Of a stretch of 64,000 bases of DNA, positions 20,937 to 32,491 are shown piece after piece (within the stretch, counting starts at the first letter, position 1; every line of letters begins with the position of its first letter). The position numbers and the translations under genes are program-made. The notes below the pieces were generated by a model. That model ran no database searches. It was given only the letters and a program-made list of their open reading frames with translations, and was not told the origin of the DNA. This DNA is from Tragulus kanchil (Eukaryota > Chordata > Mammalia > Artiodactyla > Tragulidae), in NCBI GenBank assembly GCA_022376925.1, contig JAIOJX010000004.1, positions 175,303,501 to 175,367,500 of the forward strand. Direction: 5' to 3'.

Positions 20937-21223
20937 GAGTCTGTTGTTTTTTGTGGTTGAGTTGTATGAGCTGATTGTGTATTTTGGAGAGTAAGCCCTT
21001 GTTAGTCACATCATTGCAAATATTTTCTCCCATTTCATAGGTTGTCTTTTTTTTTTTTGTAATGGTTTCCTTTGCTGTTCAAAAGCTTGTAAGTTTAATT
21101 AGGTCCCATTTGTTTATTTTTGTTTTTATTTCTGTTGCCTTGGGAGACAGTAAAATCAACAGACTCCTCTAAGGTCCCATCATTCAGAAAACGTTAAACC
21201 CTCTTAAACAGCACTTGAGGAAA

Positions 21224-21440
21224 ACAAGGATTTCCCCCGACAGCTCAGCGGTAGAGACCCTGCCTGCAAGCGCAGGAGATGCAGGAGACAACGGTTCGAT
21301 CCCTGGGCCGGGAAGATCCCTGGAGGAGGAAACGGCAGCCCACTCCAGCACTCTTGCCTGGAGAATCCCATAGGCAGAGGAGCCTGGTGGGCTGCAGTCC
21401 ACGGGGTTGCAAAAGAATCGGACGTGACTGAGCAGTTGAT
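21224..21440 (+). repeat. Bov-A2 SINE
   Basis: Plus-strand Bov-A2: 'cggttcgatccctgggccgg', 'cggcagcccactccagcact' and 'aatcggacgtgactgagcag'. It retains CpGs, so it is relatively young. Confidence 0.88.
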
Positions 21441-21627
21441 GGAAGAACGGATGGAGTAAAATTGGAAATCAAAATTTAAGCAGCAGAACATTCAGGAAAA
21501 ACAACAATAAAAGCACATGTCAGGACCTTTGGGATACGGGATGAAGCAGTGCTCTGCACACAGTAAGGGAAAGGACTTGTCTATGCTAACAAACCAGCGA
21601 GAATGAAAGAAAAGGCATCGAAGCACA

Positions 21628-21690
21628 GAGAAGTTACAGAACAGGCCTAAGATCACACAACTGGCACAGAGCAGAGGCAGGACTTAATAT
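21628..21690 (-). repeat. MIR fragment
   Basis: 'cctaagatcacacaactggc' and 'gagcagaggcaggactt' correspond to the complement-side MIR core. Confidence 0.5.
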
Positions 21691-22079
21691 GCACAAATAC
21701 TGTAATCACAGCCCTGCTTGTAAGAGCCGCTACCCATTGGGGAAAGAACAGTTAGGAGGGTGTCCAGCAAAATTTAAATAACCACAACACAGCCATGCCA
21801 GGAGACAAGGCGGCAGCAGCAGAGAGGAGGGAAAGGCAGCCGTCCGGCCCAGTCCATAGAACTATGGCGGTGAATCAGCTTGTCTCCTGTATGTCTAGGA
21901 AGTCTTGTCTGCTTCCCGTCATGGGAACCACTGAGAAAGTAGCCCTCCACCTCCTGTTCTGTGGGTCTCAGATCTCAAGTCTCTCCGTGAGCCTGGTTGA
22001 GAGCCTGGCTGCTTGTTGTGCCACAGAAAATCCGCCAAGGTATGTCGTTAAGGGAAAAGGCAAGATGCAGAATAGTGCG

Positions 22080-22112
22080 TCTGTGTGTGTGTGCGTGTGT
22101 GCGTGTGTGCTG
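22080..22112. repeat. (TG)n microsatellite
   Basis: An impure run of TGTGTG/CGTG repeats within otherwise unassigned sequence (21691-22242). Confidence 0.85.
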
Positions 22113-22264
22113 AGAGCAGCTGCCCCTGGAGAGGGAAATTCGGTAGCTGGGAATCAGGGCAGGAAGGAGACTCACTTTTCCCCTGCGCCTCTTTTGCATT
22201 TTGTACCGTATGCAAGTAAGACCCTTCCCAGTAAAGGATCACATATACATATATATATATATAT

Positions 22265-22577
22265 TTTTTTTTTTAAGATTTATTTATTTACTTATGGGGA
22301 GGGAGGGGAGCAGGCGGGCCACTTCTATTGGTCTTTCATTTTGTCTATTTTCATCCATCTTTGTTCTTTGGCCTGCGTGGGCCTCCCATCGCAGTGGCCT
22401 CTGTTGTCACAGAGCACCGGCTCTGGGCACACGCACTCCAGAGCTCTGGCTCCATAATTGGACACATCAGTCCAGCCGCTCCATGGCACGTGGGATCTTC
22501 CCAGGCCAGGGATCGAACCGGCGCCCCTTGCACTGCAAGGCAGTGTCCTTACCCACTGGACCACCAGGGGAAGCCCT
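22265..22577 (-). repeat. Young T-SINE next to an (AT)n run
   Basis: Minus-strand T-SINE. The tail abuts a (TA)n tract at 22243-22264 and the head ends 'ccaccaggggaagccc' at 22576. A scrap of L1 ('tttgatgatggccactctga') follows at 22580-22620. Confidence 0.9.
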
Positions 22578-22624
22578 TGTAGGCTTTTTGATGATGGCCA
22601 CTCTGACTGGTGTGAAGTGATCCT

Positions 22625-22795
22625 GATAGGAATAGAATAGGACAGTTACACAGGCAGTTGTAGAAGTCTCAGTAGGAACTACAGATAGAAAAGGATGCCT
22701 AAGAATCTTTGGGAGACCACTGTAAGTTGCTGATTACTCAGGAAAGCTACCGGAATATTGTTCAGTGAAGCAGTCTTGCTTATTTATAAAACCAT
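22625..22795 (+). mobile_element. ERV LTR fragment
   Basis: Shares order and spacing of motifs with the U3 of the LTR near 26930-27090: 'aggaatagaataggacag', 'ggcagttgtagaagtct', 'tactcaggaaagct' and 'agcagtcttgct'. A truncated U3 piece only. Confidence 0.5.
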
Positions 22796-22803
22796 AAACA
22801 AAA

Positions 22804-23037
22804 CCATGAAGAGACGACTCACTGGAAGAGATGATTCATTGGAAAAGACCCAGATGCTGGGGAGAATAGAAGGTAGAAGGAGAAGGGGACGACAGAGGAT
22901 AAGATGGTTGAATGGCATCCCTGACTCAATAGACGTGAGTTTGAACAAGTTCTGGGAGATGGTGAAGGACAGGGAAGCCTGGCGTGCTGCAGTCCATGGG
23001 ATCACAAAGAGTCAGACACGACTGAGCGACTGAACTG
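22804..23037 (+). repeat. BovB 3' fragment
   Basis: 'gacgactcactggaagagat', 'aggataagatggttgaatgg', 'gaccacgactgagcgactga'-type end ('cagacacgactgagcgactg'). Plus strand, comparatively well preserved. Confidence 0.88.
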
Positions 23038-23107
23038 TTGACTAATAGATCTCTTGGATCTCATAGCTTCTCTGTGTCTTTGCTTTTGTTGTGAGGACTC
23101 CTGCGCT

Positions 23108-23308
23108 TCATGCTACGTCACTTAGTCGTGTTCTACTCTGTGTGACCCTATGGACTGCGGCCAGCCAGCATCCTCTGTCCATGGGATGCTCCAGGCAAGA
23201 ATACTGGAGCGGGTTGCCATGCCCTCCTCCAGGGGATCTTCCCGACTCAGGGATGGAACCCGCATCTCCTACTTTGACAGGCAGGTTCTTTACGACTAGC
23301 ACCACCCT
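23108..23308 (-). repeat. Bov-A2 SINE
   Basis: Minus-strand Bov-A2: 'cacttagtcgtgttctactc', 'gcaagaatactggagcgggt', and a degraded head at its right end. Confidence 0.82.
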
Positions 23309-24412
23309 ATATGTGAATAAAGTTCATATGCTTTCTTGCTGGTTTTCTGTCAGTCTCAGCTGGAAACCCTAAGAGGGCAGAGGCAGTTTTGACTTTCCCT
23401 ATACCACAGGCGGAATGTACTTCACAACGGCTCATGTATTTTAAAAATAGGGTGATTTTCTCTCTTCCTGCCCAAAGCACGGCGAGAAAGGGTGGGGTCC
23501 CTTTAAGTTAACTCTCAGGCTAGGGAGCCTCTGGCAGGTGTCAGCTGCAGGGGGATTATCCTACCAGCGCTGGCTCTAGCCAGGTCTGCTTCAGGGCAGT
23601 TGTGATTCTCTGCTCTTATCTCTCTCTCCAGTCTTCAGGCTGCTGGTTTGCCCTGTGACCTCAGTTCTCTGACGAATCTGAGAAGAGCTATTGATTTTCA
23701 CCCTGTTCAGACTTTTTCCTGTGTCGTGAGAATGGAAATGATGATTTCTAAGTTCTTCATGTGCTGGGCCAGACCCTGGAAGTGCTCATTATTTTTAAGA
23801 GTGGAGAAAAAAGTCACCAGCCTAATGGCAAACATCTGGCACCTCTCCTGACGAGCCTTTGAACCCTGATGCCTCTCAGGGCTCTGTCTGAGGGTCCTTC
23901 ACGCTAAGCCAGTGACTGTGTATCCCCAGCCCAGACCTGGGCTGGGGACTTCCCACCTGGATGGCACAGGTGCCTCAAAGGCATCTCACACACCGGTTAC
24001 CTGGAATTCACCATCTTTCTCCCCCAAACTAATCCACAGCCGGGGTTTCCTATCTCAAGTGACTGGCAGAAATCTTGGCTTCCTTCTGCCCTCTGCATCC
24101 CTTTAGTAGATCATCTTGGTGGTCTGTGCACTGGCCCCTCTCAGACACCCGCTCCTTCTCCCTGCTGCCTGGGAGATCTTCCCCGGAAACACTGTGTCTC
24201 TCTCCAGCGTGCACACAGCCACTGGCCTCCAAGTGAATGCAGGATACACTGTTTCTCCCAGGTGGCAACACAAGGTCAGGTGACCCTTGCACCTGCTCTG
24301 CCTTCCCACTAGAGTCTCTTCAGCACTTCTAGCATTCTTGTCTTCTGAAACCACCTGCTTCCATTCTAGGATAGACCTAGAGTTGAGCTCTTGTTCACCT
24401 TTGTGTGAGCCT
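23309..24412. other. Unassigned sequence, ~1.1 kb
   Basis: No repeat family, exon or RNA gene recognised. Open frames reach 116 aa on the minus strand but show no domain. Confidence 0.35.
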
Positions 24413-24740
24413 TTTTTTAAAAAATTTATTTTTTGGCAACTCTGGGTTTTCACTGCTGCTGCAGGCTCTTCTCTAGTTGTAGGGAGTGGGGGCTACTCTC
24501 TAGGTGGGGTGAGCAGGCTTCTTGTTGCAGTGGCTTCTCCTGTTGTGGAACTCGGGCTCCAGAGCACACGGGCTTCAATAGTTACTGCTCCGAGGCTCTA
24601 GAGCACAGACTCCATAGTTGTGGCTCACAGGCTTAGTTGCTCCACAGCACGTGGGTCTTCCTGGATCAGGGATCGAACTCGTGTCTCCTGCATTGGCAGG
24701 CAAACTCTTTACCACTGAGCTACCAAGGAACCCCCCTCCC
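24413..24740 (-). repeat. CHR-2-type long SINE
   Basis: Minus-strand relative of 3706-4056, with 'gggttttcactgctgctgca' near the tail and 'gatcagggatcgaactcgtg' with 'ctgagctaccaaggaa' at the head. Confidence 0.82.
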
Positions 24741-24799
24741 CTTTTTTTTTCAGGGAAGCCCCTTTGTGTGAGCTTTAAGCAGGCAGATAGAATGTTCCG

Positions 24800-24960
24800 G
24801 GTGAAGATAACACTTGTCCACGCATCCCCCACCCCTCCTGCCAGGTTCAGCTCAGAAGTCAGCTCCTCCAGGAGGCTGCCCTTGTCTCCCAGACCTGGGT
24901 GAGCGGAAGCCGTGTGCTGGCTTACATTAAACACTTGCTCTGCAGGAAGTCCTGATGTAG
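24800..24960 (+). repeat. L2 LINE 3' fragment
   Basis: 'gttcagctcagaagtcagct' and 'ctccaggaggctgcccttgt' match the common L2 3' phrase (lipid-protein-like translation is a known L2 artefact). Confidence 0.6.
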
Positions 24961-25145
24961 CGTTTGCCAATATCCTTGGTATAAATATTCCCAGCATAGC
25001 CAATTTCATGCTGCCAGTGTGATATTGCTAAACACAAGTTGGGAAGAGATGCTGACATCAGTCAACTCAAGCACATACCAGGTAGATGAGCCTCCTGTGG
25101 GCTCACATCACACCTTGTATAACCCTCCATCAATGTAGGGCTCAT

Positions 25146-25270
25146 GGGCTTTCCCAGTGGCTCAGCAGTAAATAATCCGCCTGCAGGAATTCCTTCCAGG
25201 GCACAGGAAATGCAGAGGTGATCCCTGGGTCGGGCAAATCCCATGGAGGATATGGCAACCCACACATAAA
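25146..25270 (+). repeat. Bov-A2 SINE, partial
   Basis: Plus-strand partial Bov-A2 ('gggctttcccagtggctcag' head; 'atggaggatatggcaaccca' where it stops). Confidence 0.7.
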
Positions 25271-25316
25271 GTATGGCTCACAAGAAAATGCTTAAAAAAA
25301 CAAAACAAAACAAAAA

Positions 25317-25641
25317 TGGGCTACCCTGGTGATCCAGTGGGTAGAGTCCGCCTTGCAATGCAGAGGGCACTGGTTTGATCCCTGGCCCGGGAAGATCCCA
25401 CGTGCCACGGAGTGGCTGGACCAGTGTGTCCAATTATGAGCCAGCACTCTGGAGCGCATGCGCCCAGAGCCGGTGCTCTGCGACAACAGAGGCCGCCGTG
25501 ATGGGAGGCCCACACGGGCCAAAGAACAAAGATAGATGAAAACGGACAAATGAAAGACCAATAGAAGTGGCCCGCCTGCTCCCCTCCCTCCCCAACCCGA
25601 CCCCCCCAAAATAAATAAATCAATCAATCTTAAAAAAAAGA
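25317..25641 (+). repeat. Young T-SINE
   Basis: Full-length plus-strand T-SINE with the palindromic gcgcatgcgc at 25454-25463 and a tail ending 'aataaatcaatcaatctt'. Confidence 0.92.
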
Positions 25642-25765
25642 ACTCTATAAAAATGTACAACAATTTCGCTGTACACCTGAAGCTAATGTGACATTGTAAC
25701 ACAAACATACCCCGATAAATATAAAAATTTTTTAAAATAAAAAATAAATAAATAAAAAAAGAAAT
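25642..25765 (+). repeat. L1 3' terminus
   Basis: 'cgctgtacacctgaagctaa', 'tgtgacattgtaacacaaac' and an A-rich end are the extreme 3' end of an artiodactyl L1. Confidence 0.75.
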
Positions 25766-26929
25766 TATAGGGTCCATAAGGAGTAGAGAGGGACACTGGT
25801 GGTCTGAGGACCAGAGAGAGGCAGGGAAGCAGGAGGGAAAGGAGGTGCCCCCTGGTGGGAGCCAACCTGGGAACTCTGGGCTGGAAGACTGGGGGGAAGC
25901 CCAGGAAGGTGGCCTTTGGATGGCAATGTAAAGGAGCGGGGCTTCACCGTCAGCCCTGGGAGCTTTGGGAAGTTCAAAAAGAAAAATGAAATCAGCTCTC
26001 TTAGAAGCAGGAGACCATTAAGGAGCTGCTGAAAGGCGCAGGGCACGGGGCTGGCCCGGCAAAAGCGCTTTCAGAGGCGGCTGTGTGAGCGAGACAGGGC
26101 TTGAAGGCAGGGGTGCTTTTCCCTCCTCCAGAGACAGGGTGAAGGCCTTGGACATCTTAGTTTTCAAGCTCAGGAGGCAAGGGGCTCACCGAGCCTCATG
26201 GCTCATCCAGCCAAGAATAGGAGAAAAACCCTGCCCTAGGAAAGATGACCTGCTGAAAGAACCCGGACTCTACCACATTTGTCCTGGAGAAGATCTTAAC
26301 CTCGACGGGGTCAAAAGACCCTTCCTAGGCCCTCCATGGCCACAGACCTGTGTTCTTTGGCAAGATTCAAAACCCCTGTGTAAGGCTGGGATCACCGGCA
26401 GCAGCAACAGCACCCAGGAGCCTCTTAGAAATGCAGAGTTGCAGGCCCAAGTCCAGACCGGCCCTCTGGCTATGGCGTGTGCAGTAAAGCTTGAGAAATG
26501 CTGGTGGGCTCCGATGGCAGGACCTCGTACATTTGGGGTTTCTAGGAGTTTAACATTGTGAGGGCTCGGAACGGACCGAGTGATGGAGTGACAGTTGGTG
26601 GGGAACCGCTGCAGGGGAGCCGAAAGAAGGCGTGTTTGAGGGAGTGAGAAGGTGAAATCAGCAAGATCCTGTGGTTGATTGGGTAAGGGAGGAGGAGAGA
26701 GCGGGGCCCAAGAGTGGTGACACTGCCGTTTCAAGAGGTTGAGCAGATGGTTGCTCTGAGTACCTGCAACTCCTTTGAGGGTTGAACAAAGTCTCAGCTT
26801 TGGAAGAAGGCCAGGGTGGGATGGAGGCCAGGCCACAGGTGCAGGAGACACGGGTAATATGCAAGGCAAAGGAAGAGGGAGCGAGAGAAGGGCCCAGGGA
26901 CTCCTGTGTGTGGCAGAGGTAGGTTTGAT
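25766..26929. other. Mostly unassigned sequence
   Basis: About 1.15 kb. A MER5-like piece ('gagcctcttagaaatgcaga' onward) lies at 26395-26500. The rest is unrecognised. A 158-aa plus frame and a 199-aa minus frame overlap the MER5-like piece, so I do not call either. Confidence 0.4.
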
Positions 26930-27347
26930 AGGGACAGAGTAGAATAGGTAGGTGGTTGTAGAGTCCTAGTAGGGGACGGTAGGTAGAAGGGTGAAACCTG
27001 AGAAAGGTCAGGAGGCTGGTGAGTTGACGGTAACTCAGGAGAGCTGTTCCTTGCTCTGTTAAAGCAGGCTTGACTGGGTATAAACAGCTAATGAAGGAGG
27101 AACTGGCAAAGAAGGAACTCATGACGTATGCCTTCCATCTGTGTCTATTTGAGGGGGGCGGTCTTCTACCACCCTATATATATTGCTGCCCACTCAGTCG
27201 GAGGGAGAGCAGAGCTTTCCTCCCTGCTCGCTTGCACCGCTTACAAGTATCCTATCTTAATAAATCCTCTTCTTGTCTATCACTCTGCTTCTCGCTGAAT
27301 TCCTTCTGCGTTGAGGCACGAAGAACCTGAGCCTCAGTGGCTCCAGA
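26930..27347 (+). mobile_element. ERV LTR, second subfamily
   Basis: Plus-strand LTR. The TATA-like 'accctatatatattgctgcc' is at 27171-27190, AATAAA is in 'tcttaataaatcctcttctt', and the U5 has 'gaacctgagcctcagtggct', ending CCAGACG at 27347. It shares its R/U5 with the LTR at 4832-5627 but its U3 differs. The 5' edge is approximate. Confidence 0.7.
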
Positions 27348-27545
27348 CGTTGGCTGAGTGCTGGATTAAGGCCTGGCCGCTTAGGTTCGAGTCCCAGACA
27401 GGGTTTCGGCCGGGATTGAGTCCCGACTACATGGATTCACGTCCCAAGCAGGATTTTGGCTGGGGTTAAACCTTAGCCATGTGGGTTTGAGTCCCAAGCA
27501 GGATTTGATTGGGTCTGGGCCCTGGGTTTAAGTCTCAAATCGAGG
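27348..27545 (+). repeat. tRNA T-arm-like tandem repeats
   Basis: Immediately after the LTR, units with 'aggttcgagtccc', 'ggattgagtccc', 'ggattcacgtccc' and 'gggtttgagtccc' appear at a spacing of about 30-60 bp. The block ends with 'ctgggtttaagtctcaaatc'. This is the longest of the four arrays. Confidence 0.65.
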
Positions 27546-28127
27546 TAAAACCCTTTCAGGTTGAGAAGGAAAAGTCCACCAGAGGATGACCAGTCAGAGG
27601 AGCAGGAGGCCAAGGGCACAGAGAGTTTATGATCAGCTGTTGAATACCGCCAGAAGCAGACAGGCAGCCCGTAAACACCGACTGCATTCACTGATGTGGC
27701 TCTTGCTACCAAGGCATTTCAGTCCCTGGAACTAGGCAGACCCGAAACTCTTCTACCTCATAAATAAAACCTCAAAATCCAATTTTTCTTGAGTGTCAAC
27801 TTTGAGTAAGTACATCTCTGTCGATCTGGATGGCAATTACAGAACTTTCTTATGGCTGCATCCAAGAACAACGTTGTTCCCAAAACTATCCTTAAAACTC
27901 TTGTGAAATGTCAAGACCATAAGCATCATTTCCATCCCGGCTTTTGTTTCTTCTTAGGGATTTTGATGTACGTGTGGTTACTCCCAGGGTTTTGCTGATG
28001 GAATATGGGTGCCCTCTCATGTTTGTGATAATCTTCCAAGACGAGCTGAGGTCACTGTATTCGGATGTTTGACTTTGGTCTTTGGCTCGGACACAGGGCT
28101 TGACCGCCTTCCCTGGAGTGCGTGTGC
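27546..28127. other. Unassigned sequence
   Basis: About 580 bp, partly AT-rich, with no recognisable exon or viral domain. It may be residual internal ERV sequence, but I could not confirm this. Confidence 0.3.
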
Positions 28128-28482
28128 TCCGTCACCACGCCGTGTCCAGCTCTGCGACCCCACGGACTGCAGCACGCCAGGCCTCCCCGTCCCCCACCAT
28201 CTCCTGGAGTTTGTGCCCACGTTCACTGAATCGTTGATGCCATTCAACCATCTCATCCTATGAGGCTCCCTTCTCCCCCTGCCCTCAATGTTTCCCAGCA
28301 TCAGGATCTTTTCCAGTGAGTTCGCTCTTCACATCCGTCAGGTGGCCAAAGTATTGGAATTTCAGTATCAGCCCTTCCAATGAATATTCAGGGTTGATTT
28401 CTTTTAGGAGTGGCTGGTTTGATCTTGCTGTCCAAGGACTCTCAAGAGTCGTCTCCAGCACGAGTTGGAAAGCATCAGTTCT
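28128..28482 (-). repeat. BovB fragment
   Basis: Minus-strand BovB 3' part: 'ccgtgtccagctctgcgacc', 'cattcaaccatctcatccta' and 'caaagtattggaatttcagt' on the plus strand. Confidence 0.88.
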
Positions 28483-29039
28483 CCTGGCTAATTAATCACA
28501 GTGGGTATTTTCTGTGAACCCAACTTTCCCTGAACAACTGAGAGTGACCTCACGCTGCGCCTCAAGAAGCCTCCCGCCGCGGTTGGTTCTGCGCAGTCAC
28601 CGCGAGTTAGCCTTTCTTTCTGTGGTGCCATTCCCGCCTCCTCAGTTCCCCCCAAATAATTACAATTATCCTGCAATTACACATATAAAGCAAACATGCC
28701 TCTCTAATTAGTTAACACCAATAAAAGAGACAAGATACACAAACTAGCACATCCTAACTTAATAAGCTCCATAAAAAATTCAAACAGGTCATTATAGCAG
28801 GCATCTTTCTTATTTACAACCCTCTTTGAAGGTGTTATGGTCACTTTTCCCTTTCAGAGTGTTGTTATACCCATGGCCTTTCATAGAGTGAATTTATCTA
28901 AATGAACTATAATTATTTCTTTAACTACTTTGATGTCTGTATTGTTATGGGTTGGCTGGCATTGGGGGAGACTTCTGTTGGTTCCCTCCTCTTTCCCTTG
29001 CTTCCTTAATTACTGAGAGTGGCCTTGAATGTGTTCTAC
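28483..29039. other. Unassigned sequence, possible ERV internal remnant
   Basis: About 560 bp lying on the internal side of the minus-strand LTR at 29195-29535. No gag, pol or env motif is visible. The 62-aa minus frame has no recognisable domain. Confidence 0.3.
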
Positions 29040-29194
29040 CTCAATTTGAGACTTAAACCCAGGGCCCAGACTTAATCAAACCTGCTTGGGACTTGAACCT
29101 ACGTGGCCGGGACTCGAACCCAGCCAAATCCCTGCTTGGGACTTGAACCCACGTGGCCAGGACTCGAACCCAGCCAACACCCTGGTAAAATCCT
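29040..29194 (-). repeat. tRNA T-arm-like tandem repeats
   Basis: Plus-strand 'gggacttgaacc..', 'gggactcgaacccagcc..', repeated as two near-identical ~50-bp units (about 29088-29130 and 29138-29178). These are complements of GGGTTCGAGTCCC, on the internal side of the LTR. Confidence 0.7.
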
Positions 29195-29535
29195 CACCCA
29201 CTGAGTGGACCCACTGGACCCACTGAGGCTCAGGCTCTTCATGCCTCTTTGCAGAGAAGAATTCGGCGAGAGACAAAGTGATAGGGAAGAAATGGATTTC
29301 TTCAGATTCAGAGAAAGCACACTCCACAGACAGAGTGGGGGCCATCGCAGAGGAAATCCAGCAGCCCTGAAAACATGGCATTCTTAGTTTTTATGGGCTG
29401 GGTAATTCCATATGTTAATAAGTGGGAGGATTATTCCAGCTCTCTGAGGGAAGGGGTGGAACTGTCAGGGTGTCTCTGGGTGTGTCATTCTTTTCAAAAA
29501 TTGTGCCCTGCCCCTTTCCCTATCCCTTGCAGCCT
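29195..29535 (-). mobile_element. ERV LTR, same family as 4832-5627
   Basis: Minus-strand LTR: U5 'actgaggctcaggctcttca', then the region equivalent to the AATAAA, a single TATA-like block near 29385, and a 5' part 'ttgtgccctgcccctttccc'. It lacks part of U3 relative to the 6915-7335 copy. Confidence 0.72.
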
Positions 29536-29996
29536 TACTTCCTGGCCACAACAGGGTATTCCGGATCATTTAAAAATTTTTTTTTTTTTTTTTAGTATTC
29601 CAAGGAATCCATTTTACTTTGGTGGAGAAGGTCTTAGAAACCAAAGTCTCAGCACTGGGGAGCCCTCTGAGACTTGGGGGTGGCAGACCAGAGGGCCCTG
29701 CGGCTTCTGAGCGCTCTTGGCAGAAACAAAGCTGGAAATACATTTTTTTAAGATCTCTACCGTCAGTTCTTTCAGTTTGTTGTTTCGTGAACAAAGTTAG
29801 CGATACTGTTGTTAGTCCTGTGATGCAGGGATTGGGCCCCAGGCAGGAGCCTCCACCCTCAGGAGGGGAGGGGAAGCTGATGACCACAGGCACGGGGACT
29901 GGGAAGGGAAGATCAGCAACACGTGGAGGGGGCTCTGGAGAAACTCGGTTGAAGGCTGGACAGCACTGGACGAATGGGGTAAAAGGGGTGGGTAAG
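29536..29996. other. Unassigned sequence with poly-T
   Basis: Contains a T-run at 29577-29593. No recognisable repeat family or exon. Confidence 0.3.
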
Positions 29997-30006
29997 GTTG
30001 CCTTTT

Positions 30007-30277
30007 TTTTTTTTTAGGCCACTTCTATTGGTCCTTCATTTATGTATTTTCATCCATCTTTGTTCTTTGGCTCCTGTGGGCCTCCCATCGCGGTGGCCTC
30101 TGTTGTCGCAGAGCACCGGCTCTGGGCGCACGCGCTCCAGAGCTCCGGCTCGGTAGTTGGACACATCGGTCCAGCCGCTCCGCGGCACGTGGGATCTTCC
30201 CAGGCCAGGGATGGAACCAGCGCCTCTTGCACTGCAAGGCGGTGTCCTTACCCACTGGACCACCAGGGAAGCCCTAG
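30007..30277 (-). repeat. Young T-SINE, short-tail variant
   Basis: Minus-strand T-SINE with target duplication ggttgccttt at 29997-30006 and 30278-30287. Its poly-A joins directly to the 'ggccacttctattggtcc' region (plus-strand view), so the pyrimidine-rich segment and (AAAT)n tail of other copies are missing. Confidence 0.9.
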
Positions 30278-30287
30278 GGTTGCCTTT

Positions 30288-31309
30288 TGTTTTCTTGTCA
30301 TTTTTATGAAAATGCGAGAGGCTCCCTGGCTTATGGGTGGAGCAGAAAGGGCTGCAGCAAAAGCCGTGTCAATAGGGATTCTTCTGTGTAGAGGTTTGAA
30401 AAAGAACCCAGCTCATCTAGTTAAACCAAGCTGTATAATGGGAAGCAGAGGGTTAATCAGATCAAGCCCCGAGGGAGGCTGCGGGCCCCAGGGATGTTTC
30501 CCCAGGGTGTCTGGGGGCGGGGCGGGGGTTCAGTGCTGAGAGGGGCCCTCCCTTCAGGTGGTGGCCTGGCACCGCCCAGCTCTGGTCTACACACTCCCCA
30601 CTCATCCTTCCTGCCCCACCCCACACCCCAGCTGCTCCAGCAGCCGGGCGGGATCAGACTAGAGGAGGAGATGTGGCCCCAGAAGCCCCTGAGGACTTGG
30701 AATCTGGCAAACTCATTCTGTCCCTGCCCATCTTCACATGCTGCGTGAGCCTGGGCCAATGTCCACCTCGGCCTCAGCTGTCTTGTCCCTAAGACAGGGC
30801 TGATGACAGCGTGATCTCAGAGGGCTGTTGTGAACTTAATCCAGCTGCCAGGAGGCAGATCCCCCGGGGACATCTGGGCACAGCCCCAGAGATGGCTTCC
30901 AGAAGAAAGTCATTGCCTTCTCAAGTCTGGATTTTTTTAAAAAAGTTCTCTGCTTAGGTCCAGGTCCAGAGCAAGTTTCTGCTAGGTGCTGGCCTCTCTT
31001 CACTGCCTTTCTATACTTTGTGAATTTCACAGGAAGGCAGCAGGAAGCAGCTCAGCCCTTAGGCAATGGGACCCCCAGAGCCTGAGGGAACTGTCTTACT
31101 CTCAGGTTTACTGTTTCCAGCTATTCTAGGCTGGTTATAGCGGTGCTCCAGCTAGGGCAGTAATAGAATGCTTCCCTTTACAATACGTGTATTAGAATCA
31201 AAAAGCCAATATAAAGGAAAAGCATGTGAATATTAGTAGTGAAAGGGTTCAGATGTATCCGTTTCATACATGTTTGCCGACTGCCTTGTTACAGGTCTGG
31301 GCAGTGTTC
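30288..31309. other. Mostly unassigned, with a MIR
   Basis: About 1 kb. A plus-strand MIR core lies at 30745-30840 ('ctcggcctcagctgtcttgt', then 'gagggctgttgtga'). The rest has no recognisable gene. An old mammalian repeat starts near 31280 and continues after the BovB. Confidence 0.4.
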
Positions 31310-31826
31310 CAGGAGGAAGTCACAGCAGTCGTTCAGTCGACGGGTCGCGCCTAGCTCTTCGTGACCCCGTGGACGGCAGCACGCCAGGCTTCCCTGTCCT
31401 TCACCATCTCCCGGAGTTTGTTCAAACTCATGTCCATTGAGCCAGTGATGCCACGCAACCATCTCATCCTCTGTCTCCTTCTCCTCCTGCCTTCAATCTT
31501 TCCCAGCATCAGGGTGTTTTCCCAGTAAGTTAGCTCCTTGCATCAGGTGGCCAAAGAATTGGAGCTTCAGCTTCAACAACAGTCCTTCCAATGAACATTC
31601 AGGATTAAATTCCTTTAGGGTGGACTGGTTTGATCTCCTGCCTGGCCAAGGGATTCTCAACCGTCTTCTCTAGCGCCACAGTTCAAAAGCCTCAATTTTT
31701 CAGCGCACGGCCTTTTTTTTACAGTCTACCTCTCACATCTGTGCATGACGACTGACGACTGGGAAGACCACGGCTTTGACGAGACAGATCTTTGTTGGTG
31801 TGGTTTCAGGAGGAAATCACAGCAGT
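31310..31826 (-). repeat. BovB insertion with target-site duplication
   Basis: Minus-strand BovB 3' part (31329-31808; 'ttcagtcgacgggtcgcgcc' to 'acagatctttgttggtgtgg') flanked by 18-bp repeats differing at one base, aggaggaagtcacagcag at 31310-31327 and its match at 31809-31826. It splits an older mammalian repeat. Confidence 0.85.
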
Positions 31827-32491
31827 GAACAGGTCTAGTAAGTCAGCAGGAACCCCCTGCCCTGTGGAGCTTACGTTCTAGGGCAGGGGACAGGCAACGA
31901 AATAAATGCAGGCAAGAAACAAGAAGCGTGTCACATGGTGATGCTGATAAGAGTGTGTTACTTGGGGGAAGTCAAGGAAGAAAGGCAGTGAGGAGTGCAA
32001 GAGGTCACGTCTGGAGTGCATCTGGAGGTCACGGAAGCCTTACACGGAAGGTGACTTTGAAGCTGTAACCTGAATGAGGGGAGAGAAGTCGCAGTGCCGG
32101 TTCTGTGGTCAAGGCTGTTCCTGGCAGTGGCGTGGCAAGAGCGGAGGCCCTGGGAGCAGGGAGGTGAGTGCAGCCGGGCCAAGGGAGAGGAAGGGGACGT
32201 GGCTAGAGGGCCAGGGTGGGGTTTTCCTTCTGAGAGGAGTGAGGAGCCTGCGGAGGGGGTGGGGCAGAGGAGGGCATGAGCTGGACCTAGCTCCGCCATC
32301 ATCGCTCCCGCTGCTGCTGGGACTGGGGCTGGGGGAGGCAGGAGACTAGGAGGGAGGCAAGGCCCCAGCACTCAGCCTGGGGAGGGGTTAGTGGGTGGGA
32401 TGAGCAGATTTGCTGTTGGAGTGGATGTGGGGTGTGTGGATGGTCAGAGCAAGGAAGCCATGTTCGGGGCCAGAGTACCTACAAAATGCGC
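31827..32491. repeat. Old mammalian repeat and GC-rich sequence
   Basis: 'gtggagcttacgttctaggg' and the following text resemble a widespread old mammalian interspersed repeat that I cannot name securely. The same family seems to occur near 63430-63900. Then GC-rich unassigned sequence. Repeated by D5. Confidence 0.4.

Larger units (their letters stand above)
19290..21165 (-). repeat. L1 3' part, interrupted
   Basis: A minus-strand artiodactyl L1 3' region. Plus-strand text includes 'catatggtatttgtctttct', 'tttaggttgtttccatgttt', 'aaggaacctccatactgttt' and 'gcttgtaagtttaattaggt', all typical of complemented L1 3' ORF2/UTR. It is broken by BovB (19575-19738), a short poly-A element (20046-20158) and a T-SINE (20636-20936). 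No intact ORF2. Confidence 0.85.
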
